Source: JAPOVO01 sp026708165 (GTDB taxonomy: Bacteria; Chloroflexota; UBA11872; VXNJ01). Taken from it: 64,000 bases of DNA. Positions 26,946 through 35,429 of this stretch are shown here, one piece after another (within the stretch, counting starts at the first letter, position 1; every line of letters starts with the position of its first letter). The stretch spans positions 558,001 to 622,000 of the forward strand of contig OZ242360.1 in assembly GCA_965208775.1 (NCBI GenBank). Direction: 5' to 3'. The position numbers were made by a program, and so were the translations under genes. Below the pieces are notes generated by a model. The model searched no databases. It saw nothing but the letters and a program-made list of their open reading frames with translations, and was not told where the DNA came from.

Positions 26946-28292
26946 ATGAGTGACAATTTGAAATCGATGGACAAGCTCGTGTCGCTGTGCAAGCGCCGCG
27001 GCTACGTATACCCGAACTCCGAGATCTACGGCGGTTTCGCGAGTACCTGGGACTATGGGCCGCTGGGAGCCGAACTCCTGATCAACATCAGGCAAGCATG
27101 GTGGCGCGACACCATCACGGCGCGGGACGACGTTGTGGGACTGAACTCGGCGATCCTGTCGCATCCCGGCGTCTGGCAGGCGTCCGGCCACCTGGAGCAC
27201 TTCTCGGACCCCCTGGTCGACTGCAAGCAGTGCAAGCGCCGTTTCAGAGCCGATCAGATAGACAGGGACGCCTGCCCGGAATGCGACGGAGAGCTGACCG
27301 ACGTCAGACAGTTCAACACTATGTTCAAGACTTTCGTCGGCCCCGTCGAAGACGACGCCTCGGCCGCCTATTTGCGACCGGAGACCGCCCAGGCCATCTT
27401 CGCCAACTTCCGCAACGTCCAGCAGAGCTCCCGCATGAAGCTGCCGTTCGGAATAGCCCAGATCGGCAAGGCGTTCAGAAACGAGATCACTACCGGCAAT
27501 TTCATCTTCCGCACCCGGGAATTCGAAATGATGGAGATGGAGTACTTCATCCCGCCGGGCGAGGACGAAAAGTGGTTCAAATACTGGATATCCGAGCGGA
27601 TCAGCTGGTACCGGCGCTATGGACTCAATTCCGACAAGCTGCATCTGCGCGCCCATGACAAAGCCGAGCTGGCCCACTACTCGCGAGGCACTACGGATAT
27701 CGAGTACGACTACCCGTTTGGCCGGTCCGAGCTGGAGGGCGTTGCCAATCGCGGAGACTACGACCTGGGGAGGCATCAGGAGGTCTCGGGCAGAGACTTG
27801 ACCTATTTCGACGACGCAACCGGCCAACACGTCTTGCCCTGGGTCGTGGAGCCGTCCGTCGGCGTCGACCGCTGCGCGCTGGCCTTCCTGACCGACGCCT
27901 ATCACGAGGAAGAAGTGCCATCAGCCTCCGGCAAAATGCAGCGCCGAACGGTGCTCAGGCTGGACCCGCGTTTGGCCCCCGTCAAGGTCGCATTCTTTCC
28001 ACTGATAAAACGCGAGCCGCTGCAAGCACTGGCCAAGGAGCTCCAGGACCTCGCCCGCTCCGAGTGGCTCACCTACTACGACGAAACCGGCGCTATCGGG
28101 CGCAGATACAGGCGACAGGACGAGGCGGGCACGCCCTACTGCGTTACGGTCGATTTCGACTCGCTGGAGGACGGCGCGGTCACGGTCCGGGACAGGGATA
28201 CGCTGGTCCAGGACAGGATTTCTACTGCCGAGCTGATGGACTACCTGAGGGAAAAGTTGGCCTGGAGCCGGGAGGCCAAGACTCCGGCGTAG
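26946..28292 (+). CDS. glyS: Glycyl-tRNA synthetase, alpha2 type
   Basis: 448 residues from ATG at 26946, with AAGGA 5 bases upstream; earlier in-frame codons read through the end of recO and are rejected. It is the dimeric class II GlyRS and not the alpha2beta2 form of E. coli. Motif 2 is AFRNEITTGNFIFRTREFE, motif 3 is SVGVDRCALAFL, and a zinc knuckle CKQCKRRF/CPEC lies at about residues 96-122. The anticodon-binding domain is at the C-terminus (LAPVKVAFFPL onward). Confidence 0.94.
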   Translation: MSDNLKSMDKLVSLCKRRGYVYPNSEIYGGFASTWDYGPLGAELLINIRQAWWRDTITARDDVVGLNSAILSHPGVWQASGHLEHFSDPLVDCKQCKRRFRADQIDRDACPECDGELTDVRQFNTMFKTFVGPVEDDASAAYLRPETAQAIFANFRNVQQSSRMKLPFGIAQIGKAFRNEITTGNFIFRTREFEMMEMEYFIPPGEDEKWFKYWISERISWYRRYGLNSDKLHLRAHDKAELAHYSRGTTDIEYDYPFGRSELEGVANRGDYDLGRHQEVSGRDLTYFDDATGQHVLPWVVEPSVGVDRCALAFLTDAYHEEEVPSASGKMQRRTVLRLDPRLAPVKVAFFPLIKREPLQALAKELQDLARSEWLTYYDETGAIGRRYRRQDEAGTPYCVTVDFDSLEDGAVTVRDRDTLVQDRISTAELMDYLREKLAWSREAKTPA

Positions 28293-28366
28293 ACCCGGCT
28301 CTCCGGTGACGGCGAAAGTTCGCTAAGGTGAAGGCTGTAAGTTGACGGCCATGCCGGGGGGCGCAA

Positions 28367-29605
28367 ATGGTTGAAACGCTCCGCAACCGCAACTTCACGC
28401 TGCTCTGGCTTGCCCAGCTCATCTCGATGACCGGCGACTGGGTCATCTTCATTGCCCTGCCGATCTACATATACGAGCAGACCGGCTCGGTTCTGGCGAC
28501 TGGCGCGATGTTCATCAGCAACTTGCTTCCGAGACTGCTGGTCGGTTCGGTAGCCGGAGTTTTCGTGGACCGCTGGAACCGAAAGCGGACGATGATCATC
28601 GCCGACTTTCTTCGGGCTGCGATCGTCATCGTGCTGCTGGGCGCTATTGCGGCGGAGCAGCTTTGGCTGATATTTCCGCTCGCATTCCTGGAATCGTCCG
28701 CGTCTCAATTCTTCAACCAAGCCAAGAACGCGGTCCTCCCCCAGCTTGTCAAGAGGCGGCAGCTTGTTACCGCCAACTCCCTTAACGCGACGAGTGAAAA
28801 TTTGACTCGTCTGATCGGCCCGCCTCTCGGTGGCGCGCTGATCGGCATTCTCGGAGTCAGCAGCGTGTTGCTGCTCGACGCGGTCACCTACGCAATGTCG
28901 GCCGCCCTGATCATGCTCATTTCGGTTTCGCGGCGGCCCGATGACACGGCGGGTCAGCAGGGAACGGTCGGAATCTGGACCGAATGGCTGGGGGGATTGA
29001 GACTCGTGGCGCACAACCGCCGGCATTCGGCGGTCTTCATTTCCGTCGGAACGGCCATGTTCGGACTCGGAATCCTCAACGCGCTCATGATCGTCTTCGT
29101 CGCCGAAGTCTTCGGCGGAGGCGCGCTGCAATTAAGCTCGCTGCTAGCGGCCCAGGCGGGTGGAGGGCTGGCCGCGGGACTGCTCTTGAGTCAGCTAGGC
29201 CGCAATCTGCAACCCTCTCGATTGATTCCGCTCGGAGCGGTCGGCATGGCCGTACTGTTAGTCGCCATAGTCAACTCGCCGAATCTGGCGTTTGCGATCG
29301 TGCTCACCGCAGTCCTGGGGGCGCCAATAGTGGCCTTCTTCGTAAGCGCCCAGACGCTGCTGCATCGCGGCGTGAGTGACGCGTACCGGGGGCGGGTGTT
29401 CGGCGCGTTCAGCACCACCCAGGCGCTAACGATGGTGGGCGGAATGGGACTCGCGACCCTGCTGGGCGACTGGACGGGGGTGCTGCCGCTGATGCACGTC
29501 GCCGCCGTCGCGTTCGTGGCCGCCGGCGCGTTCGCGGCCCTGCGGCTCTTCCCACGATCGAGCGAGGAAACACTCGACTCCGAACGCCCCGCGCGTATCC
29601 GTTAG
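28367..29605 (+). CDS. MFS transporter
   Basis: 412 residues with about 12 transmembrane helices. The N-terminus LRNRNFTLLWLAQLISMTGD and the loop GVFVDRWNRKRT belong to the enterobactin exporter/macrolide efflux-like MFS branch. Transport of a siderophore or hydrophobic compound is typical but cannot be confirmed. GGGGGGC precedes the ATG at 28367. It follows glyS by 74 bases on the same strand. Confidence 0.87.
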   Translation: MVETLRNRNFTLLWLAQLISMTGDWVIFIALPIYIYEQTGSVLATGAMFISNLLPRLLVGSVAGVFVDRWNRKRTMIIADFLRAAIVIVLLGAIAAEQLWLIFPLAFLESSASQFFNQAKNAVLPQLVKRRQLVTANSLNATSENLTRLIGPPLGGALIGILGVSSVLLLDAVTYAMSAALIMLISVSRRPDDTAGQQGTVGIWTEWLGGLRLVAHNRRHSAVFISVGTAMFGLGILNALMIVFVAEVFGGGALQLSSLLAAQAGGGLAAGLLLSQLGRNLQPSRLIPLGAVGMAVLLVAIVNSPNLAFAIVLTAVLGAPIVAFFVSAQTLLHRGVSDAYRGRVFGAFSTTQALTMVGGMGLATLLGDWTGVLPLMHVAAVAFVAAGAFAALRLFPRSSEETLDSERPARIR

Positions 29606-29672
29606 CCACTCGTCATCGACTACGTCGTGAAATTGAAAGAGGCGGAAGCATTTGGACGGAGCTGCGGTTTCT

Positions 29673-29975
29673 TCAGGAGTCCGTCTTCAAGAGTGCGGGA
29701 CGGATTCTTGTGTTCCACACATCAACGTCACCCGCGCGTCGCAACTCCTCTACCATTTGCACGGTTTCCACTCCAACCTCTTCACTCAACTCGGGGAGGG
29801 TACGGTTGCCGGCCAACTCGGTAACTGCGGTACGCAGTTTCATCACGTATTCTGCAACTTCATAGGCGGCTTGGTCGGACGCAGCGCGGACCTGCAATGC
29901 CTCAAGCTTCTCAAGCCAGTCCAGACCTCTTTCGGCTTCTTCGAACGGGTCATCCAGTGCGTTGGTCGTAGTCAA
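29673..29975 (-). CDS. Small helical protein of unknown function
   Basis: 100 residues, acidic and largely helical, no membrane segment. The start is TTG at 29973-29975 with GGAGG 7 bases upstream, a good ribosome site. Sequence features are DDPFEEAERGLDWLEKLEAL, a central helix AYEVAEYVMKLRTAV and LPELSEEVGVETVQMVEEL, which could be a helix-turn-helix. It may be a regulator or antitoxin-like protein, but no toxin neighbour is visible. I do not recognise a family. Confidence 0.55.
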   Translation of the reverse strand: MTTTNALDDPFEEAERGLDWLEKLEALQVRAASDQAAYEVAEYVMKLRTAVTELAGNRTLPELSEEVGVETVQMVEELRRAGDVDVWNTRIRPALLKTDS

Positions 29976-30113
29976 CAGTCATCCTCCACGGCATGGGTTG
30001 TGACCTGCCCTCAAAGGCTTCTACTGCCGACTATGTTAGTCCCGTAAGCATCCGGACTTGCCCCCAAGAGCCGACCGACAATCATCGCTCCTGCTGAAGT
30101 GTTTCCCTGCGCT

Positions 30114-30983
30114 CTAGTGGTGCTGGACGAATAAGGGAACTATCGCCATCAAGGCTATTCCCGCGATTATCAGCAAGAACTTCGCCACGCGATCGTCGCT
30201 CGCCGTCGGCATGGGAACGTCGTCTTCACCGGAGAGTGCGCTCATCACGAATCTCGCCACGCGGACCTCTCTCTTCGCGAACTCCTCGTGGATGATGTCG
30301 ATAATCGCAACGTAGATGAAGGTCCCCGCCGCGAACGCGACGAAACTGCCTTCGATGAAGCTCCTTATATCGCTCAGCTCGGACAAGGCGGTCGAAGTCG
30401 CCAATCCGACGAGGATCCCCACGGGAACCGTCAAGGACAGAATCGTCAGCATGATCTTCTGGCGTCTTGCCTCGAGTCCCGCGGCGTGAGCGCTCACCAC
30501 GAAGGCGAAGGCCTCCGAACCCTGATGAGACAGGATTCCAATTACAAGGATGATCACGGTCGTCAAGTGCTCCTCAAGGCCGAGCGCGATACCCGCGGCG
30601 ATCGAATGGATCGACAGAAGAACGAGCAGCATGTAGGGGTAGATGGCTCCCTGGGGCGCCCCACCTGCCGGGGCTTCGCCGTGACCATGTCCGCGCCCAC
30701 GGTCGAAGATCACGCGATCGATTAACAGAAGAAGGCCAACGCCAATCGCCGCCAGCAGCGCTCCCAGCGGGTATTCCACGACCTCTTCGAGCTCATGAAT
30801 CCCCTCGGGCAGCAAGTGAATGAAACCGACCCCGAGGAAGATTCCACCGGCGAAAGCGTTGCCCAGCGAGAAGAACCGCCAGCCGCCAGGTCGGCTGGCG
30901 GCAAGGAGGGGAATGGCGCCGCCAATCACCGTTACCCCAATGATCCCAAGACCGGCGAGCAGCTTGACCGGTAGAAGCTCCAT
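30114..30983 (-). CDS. ZIP family divalent metal transporter
   Basis: 289 residues and eight predicted transmembrane helices. Helix 2 carries FIHLLPEGIHELEE. Helix 4 has SIHSIAAGIALGLEEH, and helix 5 has LSHQGSEAFAFVVS; the latter two hold the metal-site His and Glu residues of ZIPs. A His-rich cytoplasmic loop (RGRGHGHGEAP) lies between helices 3 and 4. It should import Zn2+ or a related metal. It diverges from the sugar operon at 31295; a TTGACA lies on its strand at 31063-31068. Confidence 0.87.
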   Translation of the reverse strand: MELLPVKLLAGLGIIGVTVIGGAIPLLAASRPGGWRFFSLGNAFAGGIFLGVGFIHLLPEGIHELEEVVEYPLGALLAAIGVGLLLLIDRVIFDRGRGHGHGEAPAGGAPQGAIYPYMLLVLLSIHSIAAGIALGLEEHLTTVIILVIGILSHQGSEAFAFVVSAHAAGLEARRQKIMLTILSLTVPVGILVGLATSTALSELSDIRSFIEGSFVAFAAGTFIYVAIIDIIHEEFAKREVRVARFVMSALSGEDDVPMPTASDDRVAKFLLIIAGIALMAIVPLFVQHH

Positions 30984-31052
30984 AGCTAGCCCCTCACGTA
31001 TCTACGAAACATCAACGCCGACGCCATCGGAACCGGTAGCCGAATTGAGAAA

Positions 31053-31068
31053 TACTAAGTACTGTCAA
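31053..31068 (-). promoter_or_regulatory. Candidate -35 box and palindrome upstream of the ZIP gene
   Basis: On the minus strand TTGACA (31068 to 31063) is a consensus -35 box. Two bases after it comes TACTTAGTA (31061 to 31053), a perfect 9-base palindrome, which could be an operator for a metal-responsive repressor. I cannot find a convincing -10 at 17 bases. Confidence 0.3.
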
Positions 31069-31181
31069 TCGCCCAGGCAAAATAGAGATCCCGCACAGAG
31101 ACGGACATCCCTGTGATGGAATCAGTGCGTTAAACAGCGTGTCCACAGGCTCGAACCCGAACGCCGCGTCTGGTTGTGGCG

Positions 31182-31207
31182 GCAAACGCCGGAGGACCGG
31201 CGTTTGC
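31182..31207 (+). repeat. Perfect 11-bp inverted repeat in the divergent gap 30984-31294
   Basis: GCAAACGCCGG (31182-31192) and CCGGCGTTTGC (31197-31207) are perfect complements around AGGA. No T run follows on either strand, so it is not a standard terminator. It lies 88 bases before the first gene of the sugar operon and 199 from the ZIP start, which suits a repressor operator. The rest of the 311-base gap holds the ZIP promoter region, and GGAGGG 6 bases before the ATG at 31295. Confidence 0.6.
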
Positions 31208-31294
31208 TAACCGGCGGGGTTTGCGGTACGTTTTGCGCCCACGCCGATAGGGCTTTCGCGTACGGAAGGAAGGCCTCTCACCGGAGGGCCTCAC

Positions 31295-32497
31295 ATGGCA
31301 GACGATGTCGGTTTCACGACGATGGGAAGCGTTTCGGACTCGATGGGTGAAATCCCATCGATAGGCATCGGGATGCTCGGCTACGCCTTCATGGGCAAGG
31401 CGCACGCCAACGGATACAAGAAACTCGCCTACATGATGTACCCGCCCGCGGCAAATCCGGTGCTCGTCAACATCGCCGGGCGTTCGGAGGGGCCGGTCGC
31501 CGACGCCGCCAAGCGCTTCGGATTCCAGCGGCACTGCACCGACTGGCGCGACCTAATCTCCGACAGCGATGTACAGGTTCTCGATAACGGCGGGCCTAAC
31601 AACCTTCACGCCGAGCCGAGCATCGCGGCGGCCAAGGCTGGAAAGCACGTGATCTGCGAAAAACCTCTCGGCAGGAACCCCGACGAGTCGAGAGCGATGC
31701 TCGAAGCCGCCGAGGCCGCGGGGATAAAGCACATGTGCGGCTTCAACTACCGCTTCGTGCCCGCAATCGTGCAGGCCCGGGAGCTGATTCACGGGGGACA
31801 CCTCGGCGACATCTTCCACTTCCGCGCCAGGTACTGTCAGGAATGGATCATCGATCCGCAGTTCCCCAGGGTGTGGCGTCTGAACAAAGACGTAGCCGGC
31901 AGCGGAGCACTTGGCGACCTGGGTGCGCACATAATCGACCTGGCGCGATTCCTGATCGGCGAACCCAAGGCTGTTAACGGCCTGCTCAAGACCTTCATCA
32001 AGGAAAGGCCGCTGGAGGACGACTCCTCCAAGACCGGCCCGGTTGACGTGGACGACGCCTTCGTGAGCCTGTTCGAGTTTCAAAACGGCGCCATCGGAAC
32101 AATGGAAGCCACGCGCTTCGCAATGGGCCGCAAGAATCTGAACACGTTTGAGATAAATGGCTCCAAGGGTTCGATCTCGTTCAACCTGGAACGCCTGAAC
32201 GAGCTTGAGGTATTCCTCGCCGACACTCAGCCGTCGCAGGCCGGCGGATTCCGAAACGTGCTCGTCACGGAGGCGGACCATCCATACTGGGAACACTGGT
32301 GGCCGCACGGGCACATAATCGGATGGGAGCACACGTTCGCCCATGAGCTGCACCACTTCCTCGACTGCATAGTCAACGACAAGGACGTGGCGCCGTTGGG
32401 GGCGACGTTCGAAGACGGTTACAAGTGCGATGTCATCATGGACTCGATCGCGAGGTCTTCGGACAACGGAGGATCGCGTGTCGAGATTTCGTATTAG
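31295..32497 (+). CDS. Gfo/Idh/MocA family sugar dehydrogenase
   Basis: 400 residues. The NAD(P)-binding start is IGIGMLGYAFMGKAHANGY and the catalytic motif is intact, HVICEKPLGRN. The C-terminal domain contains RVWRLNKDVAGSG and GALGDLGAHIIDLARF, the latter holding the conserved DxxxH. Such enzymes oxidise a sugar or inositol hydroxyl to a ketone. It is first in a four-gene run with two TIM-barrel isomerases and a second Gfo/Idh, behind GGAGGG and the 31182 palindrome. The start at ATG 31295 adds about 20 residues before the Rossmann strand. Confidence 0.87.
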   Translation: MADDVGFTTMGSVSDSMGEIPSIGIGMLGYAFMGKAHANGYKKLAYMMYPPAANPVLVNIAGRSEGPVADAAKRFGFQRHCTDWRDLISDSDVQVLDNGGPNNLHAEPSIAAAKAGKHVICEKPLGRNPDESRAMLEAAEAAGIKHMCGFNYRFVPAIVQARELIHGGHLGDIFHFRARYCQEWIIDPQFPRVWRLNKDVAGSGALGDLGAHIIDLARFLIGEPKAVNGLLKTFIKERPLEDDSSKTGPVDVDDAFVSLFEFQNGAIGTMEATRFAMGRKNLNTFEINGSKGSISFNLERLNELEVFLADTQPSQAGGFRNVLVTEADHPYWEHWWPHGHIIGWEHTFAHELHHFLDCIVNDKDVAPLGATFEDGYKCDVIMDSIARSSDNGGSRVEISY

Positions 32498-32536
32498 CGC
32501 CGCGGCGAGGCCGGGGGGCATAGGGAGGCTAGAGAG

Positions 32537-33508
32537 ATGAAAATCGGCGTATTCACGGTCCTGATGAGCGATCAGCCATTCGAGAAGGTCCTCAACTACC
32601 TATCCGGACTCGGAGTCGAAGCGGTGGAGCTTGGCTGCGGAGGATATCCCGGCAACGCTCACTGCAACGCCAAAGACCTGCTCGCCAATCCGGCCAAAAT
32701 TGATGCCCTCCAGGCGACGCTGGCTGAGCACAACCTGGAGGTTTCGGCGCTGAGCATGCACGGCAATCCTGTTCATCCGAACAAGGACATCGCCGCCGAG
32801 CACGTCGAAGACGAGCGGAACGCCATGCGCCTGGCCGAGAAGATGGGAGTCGACACGGTAATCACGTTCTCTGGCTGCCCGGGCGACCACGAAGGCGCGA
32901 AATACCCCAACTGGGTTACGTGCGCGTGGCCGCCGGACTACCCGGAGATTCTGGAGTGGCAGTGGAACGAGGTCCTGATTCCGTACTGGCAGGAGTCGGC
33001 GGCGTTCGCCCGCGATCACGGGGTTTCGAAAATCGGCTTTGAGATGCACCCCGGATTCGCCGTGTACAACCCGGAGACGCTGTTGCGCCTGCGCGACGCC
33101 GTAGGCCCGGAGATCGGAGCCAACTTCGATCCGAGCCACCTGTTCTGGCAAGGCATCGACGCCACGGCGGCGATCCGTGAAATCGGCAAAGCCGAGGCGA
33201 TGCACCACTTCCACGCCAAAGACACGCGCGTGGACTCGGCCAACACCAGAGTCAACGGCGTACTCGATACCAAGCCGTACACGGACGAGATCAACCGTTC
33301 GTGGATCTTCCGGTCGCTCGGCTACGGAAACGACCTCACCGTTTGGAAGGACATGATCAGCGAGCTTCGGATGATCGGCTACGACGGCGTTCTGAGCATC
33401 GAGCACGAAGACAGCCTGATGTCGCCCAACGAGGGCCTGGAAAAGGGCGTCAAGCTCCTGCAGGAAGTCCTGATGACCGAACCGGCGGGCGTGGCCTACT
33501 GGGCGTGA
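32537..33508 (+). CDS. Sugar phosphate isomerase/epimerase (TIM barrel)
   Basis: 323 residues of the xylose isomerase-like fold. Metal ligands are Glu in IGFEMHPGFAVYN, Asp and His in NFDPSHLFWQ, His in MHHFHAKDTR and Glu in LSIEHEDSL. Ligand order and length match the large sugar epimerases that work with Gfo/Idh dehydrogenases in inositol or keto-sugar breakdown. It starts 39 bases after the dehydrogenase stop, behind a GGGAGGCTAGAGAG purine tract. Probably acts on the keto product or the substrate of its neighbours. Confidence 0.85.
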   Translation: MKIGVFTVLMSDQPFEKVLNYLSGLGVEAVELGCGGYPGNAHCNAKDLLANPAKIDALQATLAEHNLEVSALSMHGNPVHPNKDIAAEHVEDERNAMRLAEKMGVDTVITFSGCPGDHEGAKYPNWVTCAWPPDYPEILEWQWNEVLIPYWQESAAFARDHGVSKIGFEMHPGFAVYNPETLLRLRDAVGPEIGANFDPSHLFWQGIDATAAIREIGKAEAMHHFHAKDTRVDSANTRVNGVLDTKPYTDEINRSWIFRSLGYGNDLTVWKDMISELRMIGYDGVLSIEHEDSLMSPNEGLEKGVKLLQEVLMTEPAGVAYWA

Positions 33509-33531
33509 ACGCAGGCTCTAGTTAGCCGCCC

Positions 33532-34383
33532 ATGGCCCGGTTTCGCTGCTCGGTTCACCAGATAACGTGGGGCGCCGAGCATCTGATTGAGGCGCTCGAC
33601 GATATCCGGGATTTCGGATACCTCGGCATGGAGACGTTCGCCTACGTGGTCGACGATTTCAACGGGCGCGAGGACGAGCTCAAGTCGATGCTCGGCGAGC
33701 GAAACTTGCAGCTCTCGGGGCTCTACGGCGGCGGTCTCATGCACGACCCGTCCGCCGAAACCGAGGTAATCGACTACAACCTCAAGGTCGCCGAATTCCT
33801 GGAGCGCATGGACTCCCATCATCTCGTGCTCGGCCCGGGACGGCGTCCGGAAGGCGGACCCAACAGCGCCGAGATAGCGCAGATGGCGCGGGTTGTGACC
33901 CGAATATGCGAGGGCGCCCGTGACATGGGCGTTGCGGTCGGAGTACACCCGCACTGGAACACGGTGATCCAGAACCGGGACGAGATCACCGAGTTCTACG
34001 ATCAGGTGGACACCAGTCTGGTGAAGATGGTCCTCGACCCGGCCCACATCGCAAAGGCAGGGGACGATCCGGTCGAAGTGGCGGAGACCTACGCCGACAT
34101 AATCATCTACGCCCACATGAAGAATTACTCGCCCGAGCTCGACACCCCCGAAGCCGCGGTCCCGCACGACGGGCTGGCGCCGACGCTGGCGTTCTTCAGC
34201 GAACTGGACCAGGGAACGGTGGACATCGTCGCGATGATCGAGGCGCTGCGCAGGGCGGACTTCGACGGCTGGCTGACGGTAGAGCTCGACCGCTCGCAGA
34301 CGACGCCGCGGCAGAGCCTGGAAGTGAACACCCGGTTTATGACCGACGTTCTCGGCTTCGACGTCGGCGCCGAGAACAATTAG
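33532..34383 (+). CDS. IolE-like sugar isomerase/dehydratase family protein
   Basis: 283 residues, same fold as its upstream neighbour but a different branch. The first metal-ligand strand reads VGVHPHWNTVIQNRDEI, the His-rich form found in IolE (inosose dehydratase), in place of the Glu strand. The remaining sites are LDPAHIAKAGDDP, YAHMKNYS and LTVELDRSQ. IolE dehydrates 2-keto-myo-inositol, so a dehydration after oxidation by the flanking Gfo/Idh enzymes is a reasonable reading. It starts 23 bases after the previous gene. Confidence 0.8.
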   Translation: MARFRCSVHQITWGAEHLIEALDDIRDFGYLGMETFAYVVDDFNGREDELKSMLGERNLQLSGLYGGGLMHDPSAETEVIDYNLKVAEFLERMDSHHLVLGPGRRPEGGPNSAEIAQMARVVTRICEGARDMGVAVGVHPHWNTVIQNRDEITEFYDQVDTSLVKMVLDPAHIAKAGDDPVEVAETYADIIIYAHMKNYSPELDTPEAAVPHDGLAPTLAFFSELDQGTVDIVAMIEALRRADFDGWLTVELDRSQTTPRQSLEVNTRFMTDVLGFDVGAENN

Positions 34384-34404
34384 CTACCCGGCGGCGGCTC
34401 AAAA

Positions 34405-35412
34405 ATGATACGCGTCGGAATCGTAGGCTGCGGACGGATCGTAGAGGAGGGCCACGCTCTGGCCTTCGAACAGCTGCGCGACCGCTTCGAAATCGTAGCG
34501 GTCGCCGACCCATCCGGAGAGCGGCGCGACCTGATAGGAGGCCGCTTCGGGGTGCCTCCAGGTAGCCGCTACTCCACCTGGAACGATCTGTTGCGAGACG
34601 ACAGCATTGATCTCGTCGACATGGCCGTTCCCCATTTTTTGCACCGCGACTCGTGCGTGGCGGCGGCCGCCTCGGGAAAGGCGATCCTGATGGAAAAGCC
34701 GATGGCGACGTCGCTCAAAGAAGCCGACGAAATCATGGCTGCGGTCGCGAAGTCCGGTGCGCCCGCCTGCATAATCCACAACTACCTCTATTCGTCCAAT
34801 TCGAGCGCCGCTTTGCGGGTAATCGGTCAAGGCGGCATCGGCAGACCGTTCCTGGTGCGTATCGAAAGTCTTTCGGACAGCCACTGGCCGGGCGCCAAGG
34901 CATACGATCCCGACTGGCGCACGCGGACCAGCACAGGCGGCGGAGGCGCGCTGATCGACAACGCCTATCACAGTCTCTATTCTGCCGCCGCCTACATGGG
35001 CTCGCCGGTGACCGAGGTGTACTCACGGCTCGGAACGTTCGTGCGCGATATCGAAGTCGAAGACACGGTTGTGGCGACGTTGACTCACGCCAACGGTGGA
35101 ACGAGTCAGATACTCATCGGATGGAGCGTCGGAGCGGCCAAACGCGTGCAGGAAATTCACGGTGACGAAGGAAGCATCCTGTTCGATCACGACGGTCGAA
35201 AGCTCGCCGTGCTGCGAGGCGACGACTGGAGCTATCCCGACGTACCTGGAGAAGAATCCAGTTCGTTCGCCCCGCTATTCGAGGAATACGCCGACGCGCT
35301 CGAATCCGGCGGCCCGCCGCCCGTTCCCTTTGAAGAAGGCTATCGAAACCTCAAAGTCGTAATGGCCGCCTACGAATCAAACCGCACCGGCCTGCCGGTC
35401 GCGGTCGAATAA
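34405..35412 (+). CDS. Gfo/Idh/MocA family sugar dehydrogenase
   Basis: 335 residues. Rossmann motif IRVGIVGCGRIVEEGHA, catalytic ILMEKPMATS, and the C-terminal GGGALIDNAYHSLYSA with the conserved D and H. It is distinct from the first dehydrogenase of the operon in length and sequence, so two oxidations or an oxidation and a reduction may occur. Last gene of the run, 21 bases after the IolE-like gene, and it converges with uvrC, leaving 17 bases between them. Confidence 0.86.
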   Translation: MIRVGIVGCGRIVEEGHALAFEQLRDRFEIVAVADPSGERRDLIGGRFGVPPGSRYSTWNDLLRDDSIDLVDMAVPHFLHRDSCVAAAASGKAILMEKPMATSLKEADEIMAAVAKSGAPACIIHNYLYSSNSSAALRVIGQGGIGRPFLVRIESLSDSHWPGAKAYDPDWRTRTSTGGGGALIDNAYHSLYSAAAYMGSPVTEVYSRLGTFVRDIEVEDTVVATLTHANGGTSQILIGWSVGAAKRVQEIHGDEGSILFDHDGRKLAVLRGDDWSYPDVPGEESSSFAPLFEEYADALESGGPPPVPFEEGYRNLKVVMAAYESNRTGLPVAVE

Positions 35413-35429
35413 ACCCCGGAGCGGTCCGG

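Noticed and set aside
26916..27905. 329-codon minus-strand frame opposite glyS
   Set aside because: The plus strand encodes complete synthetase motifs; the minus frame resembles nothing.
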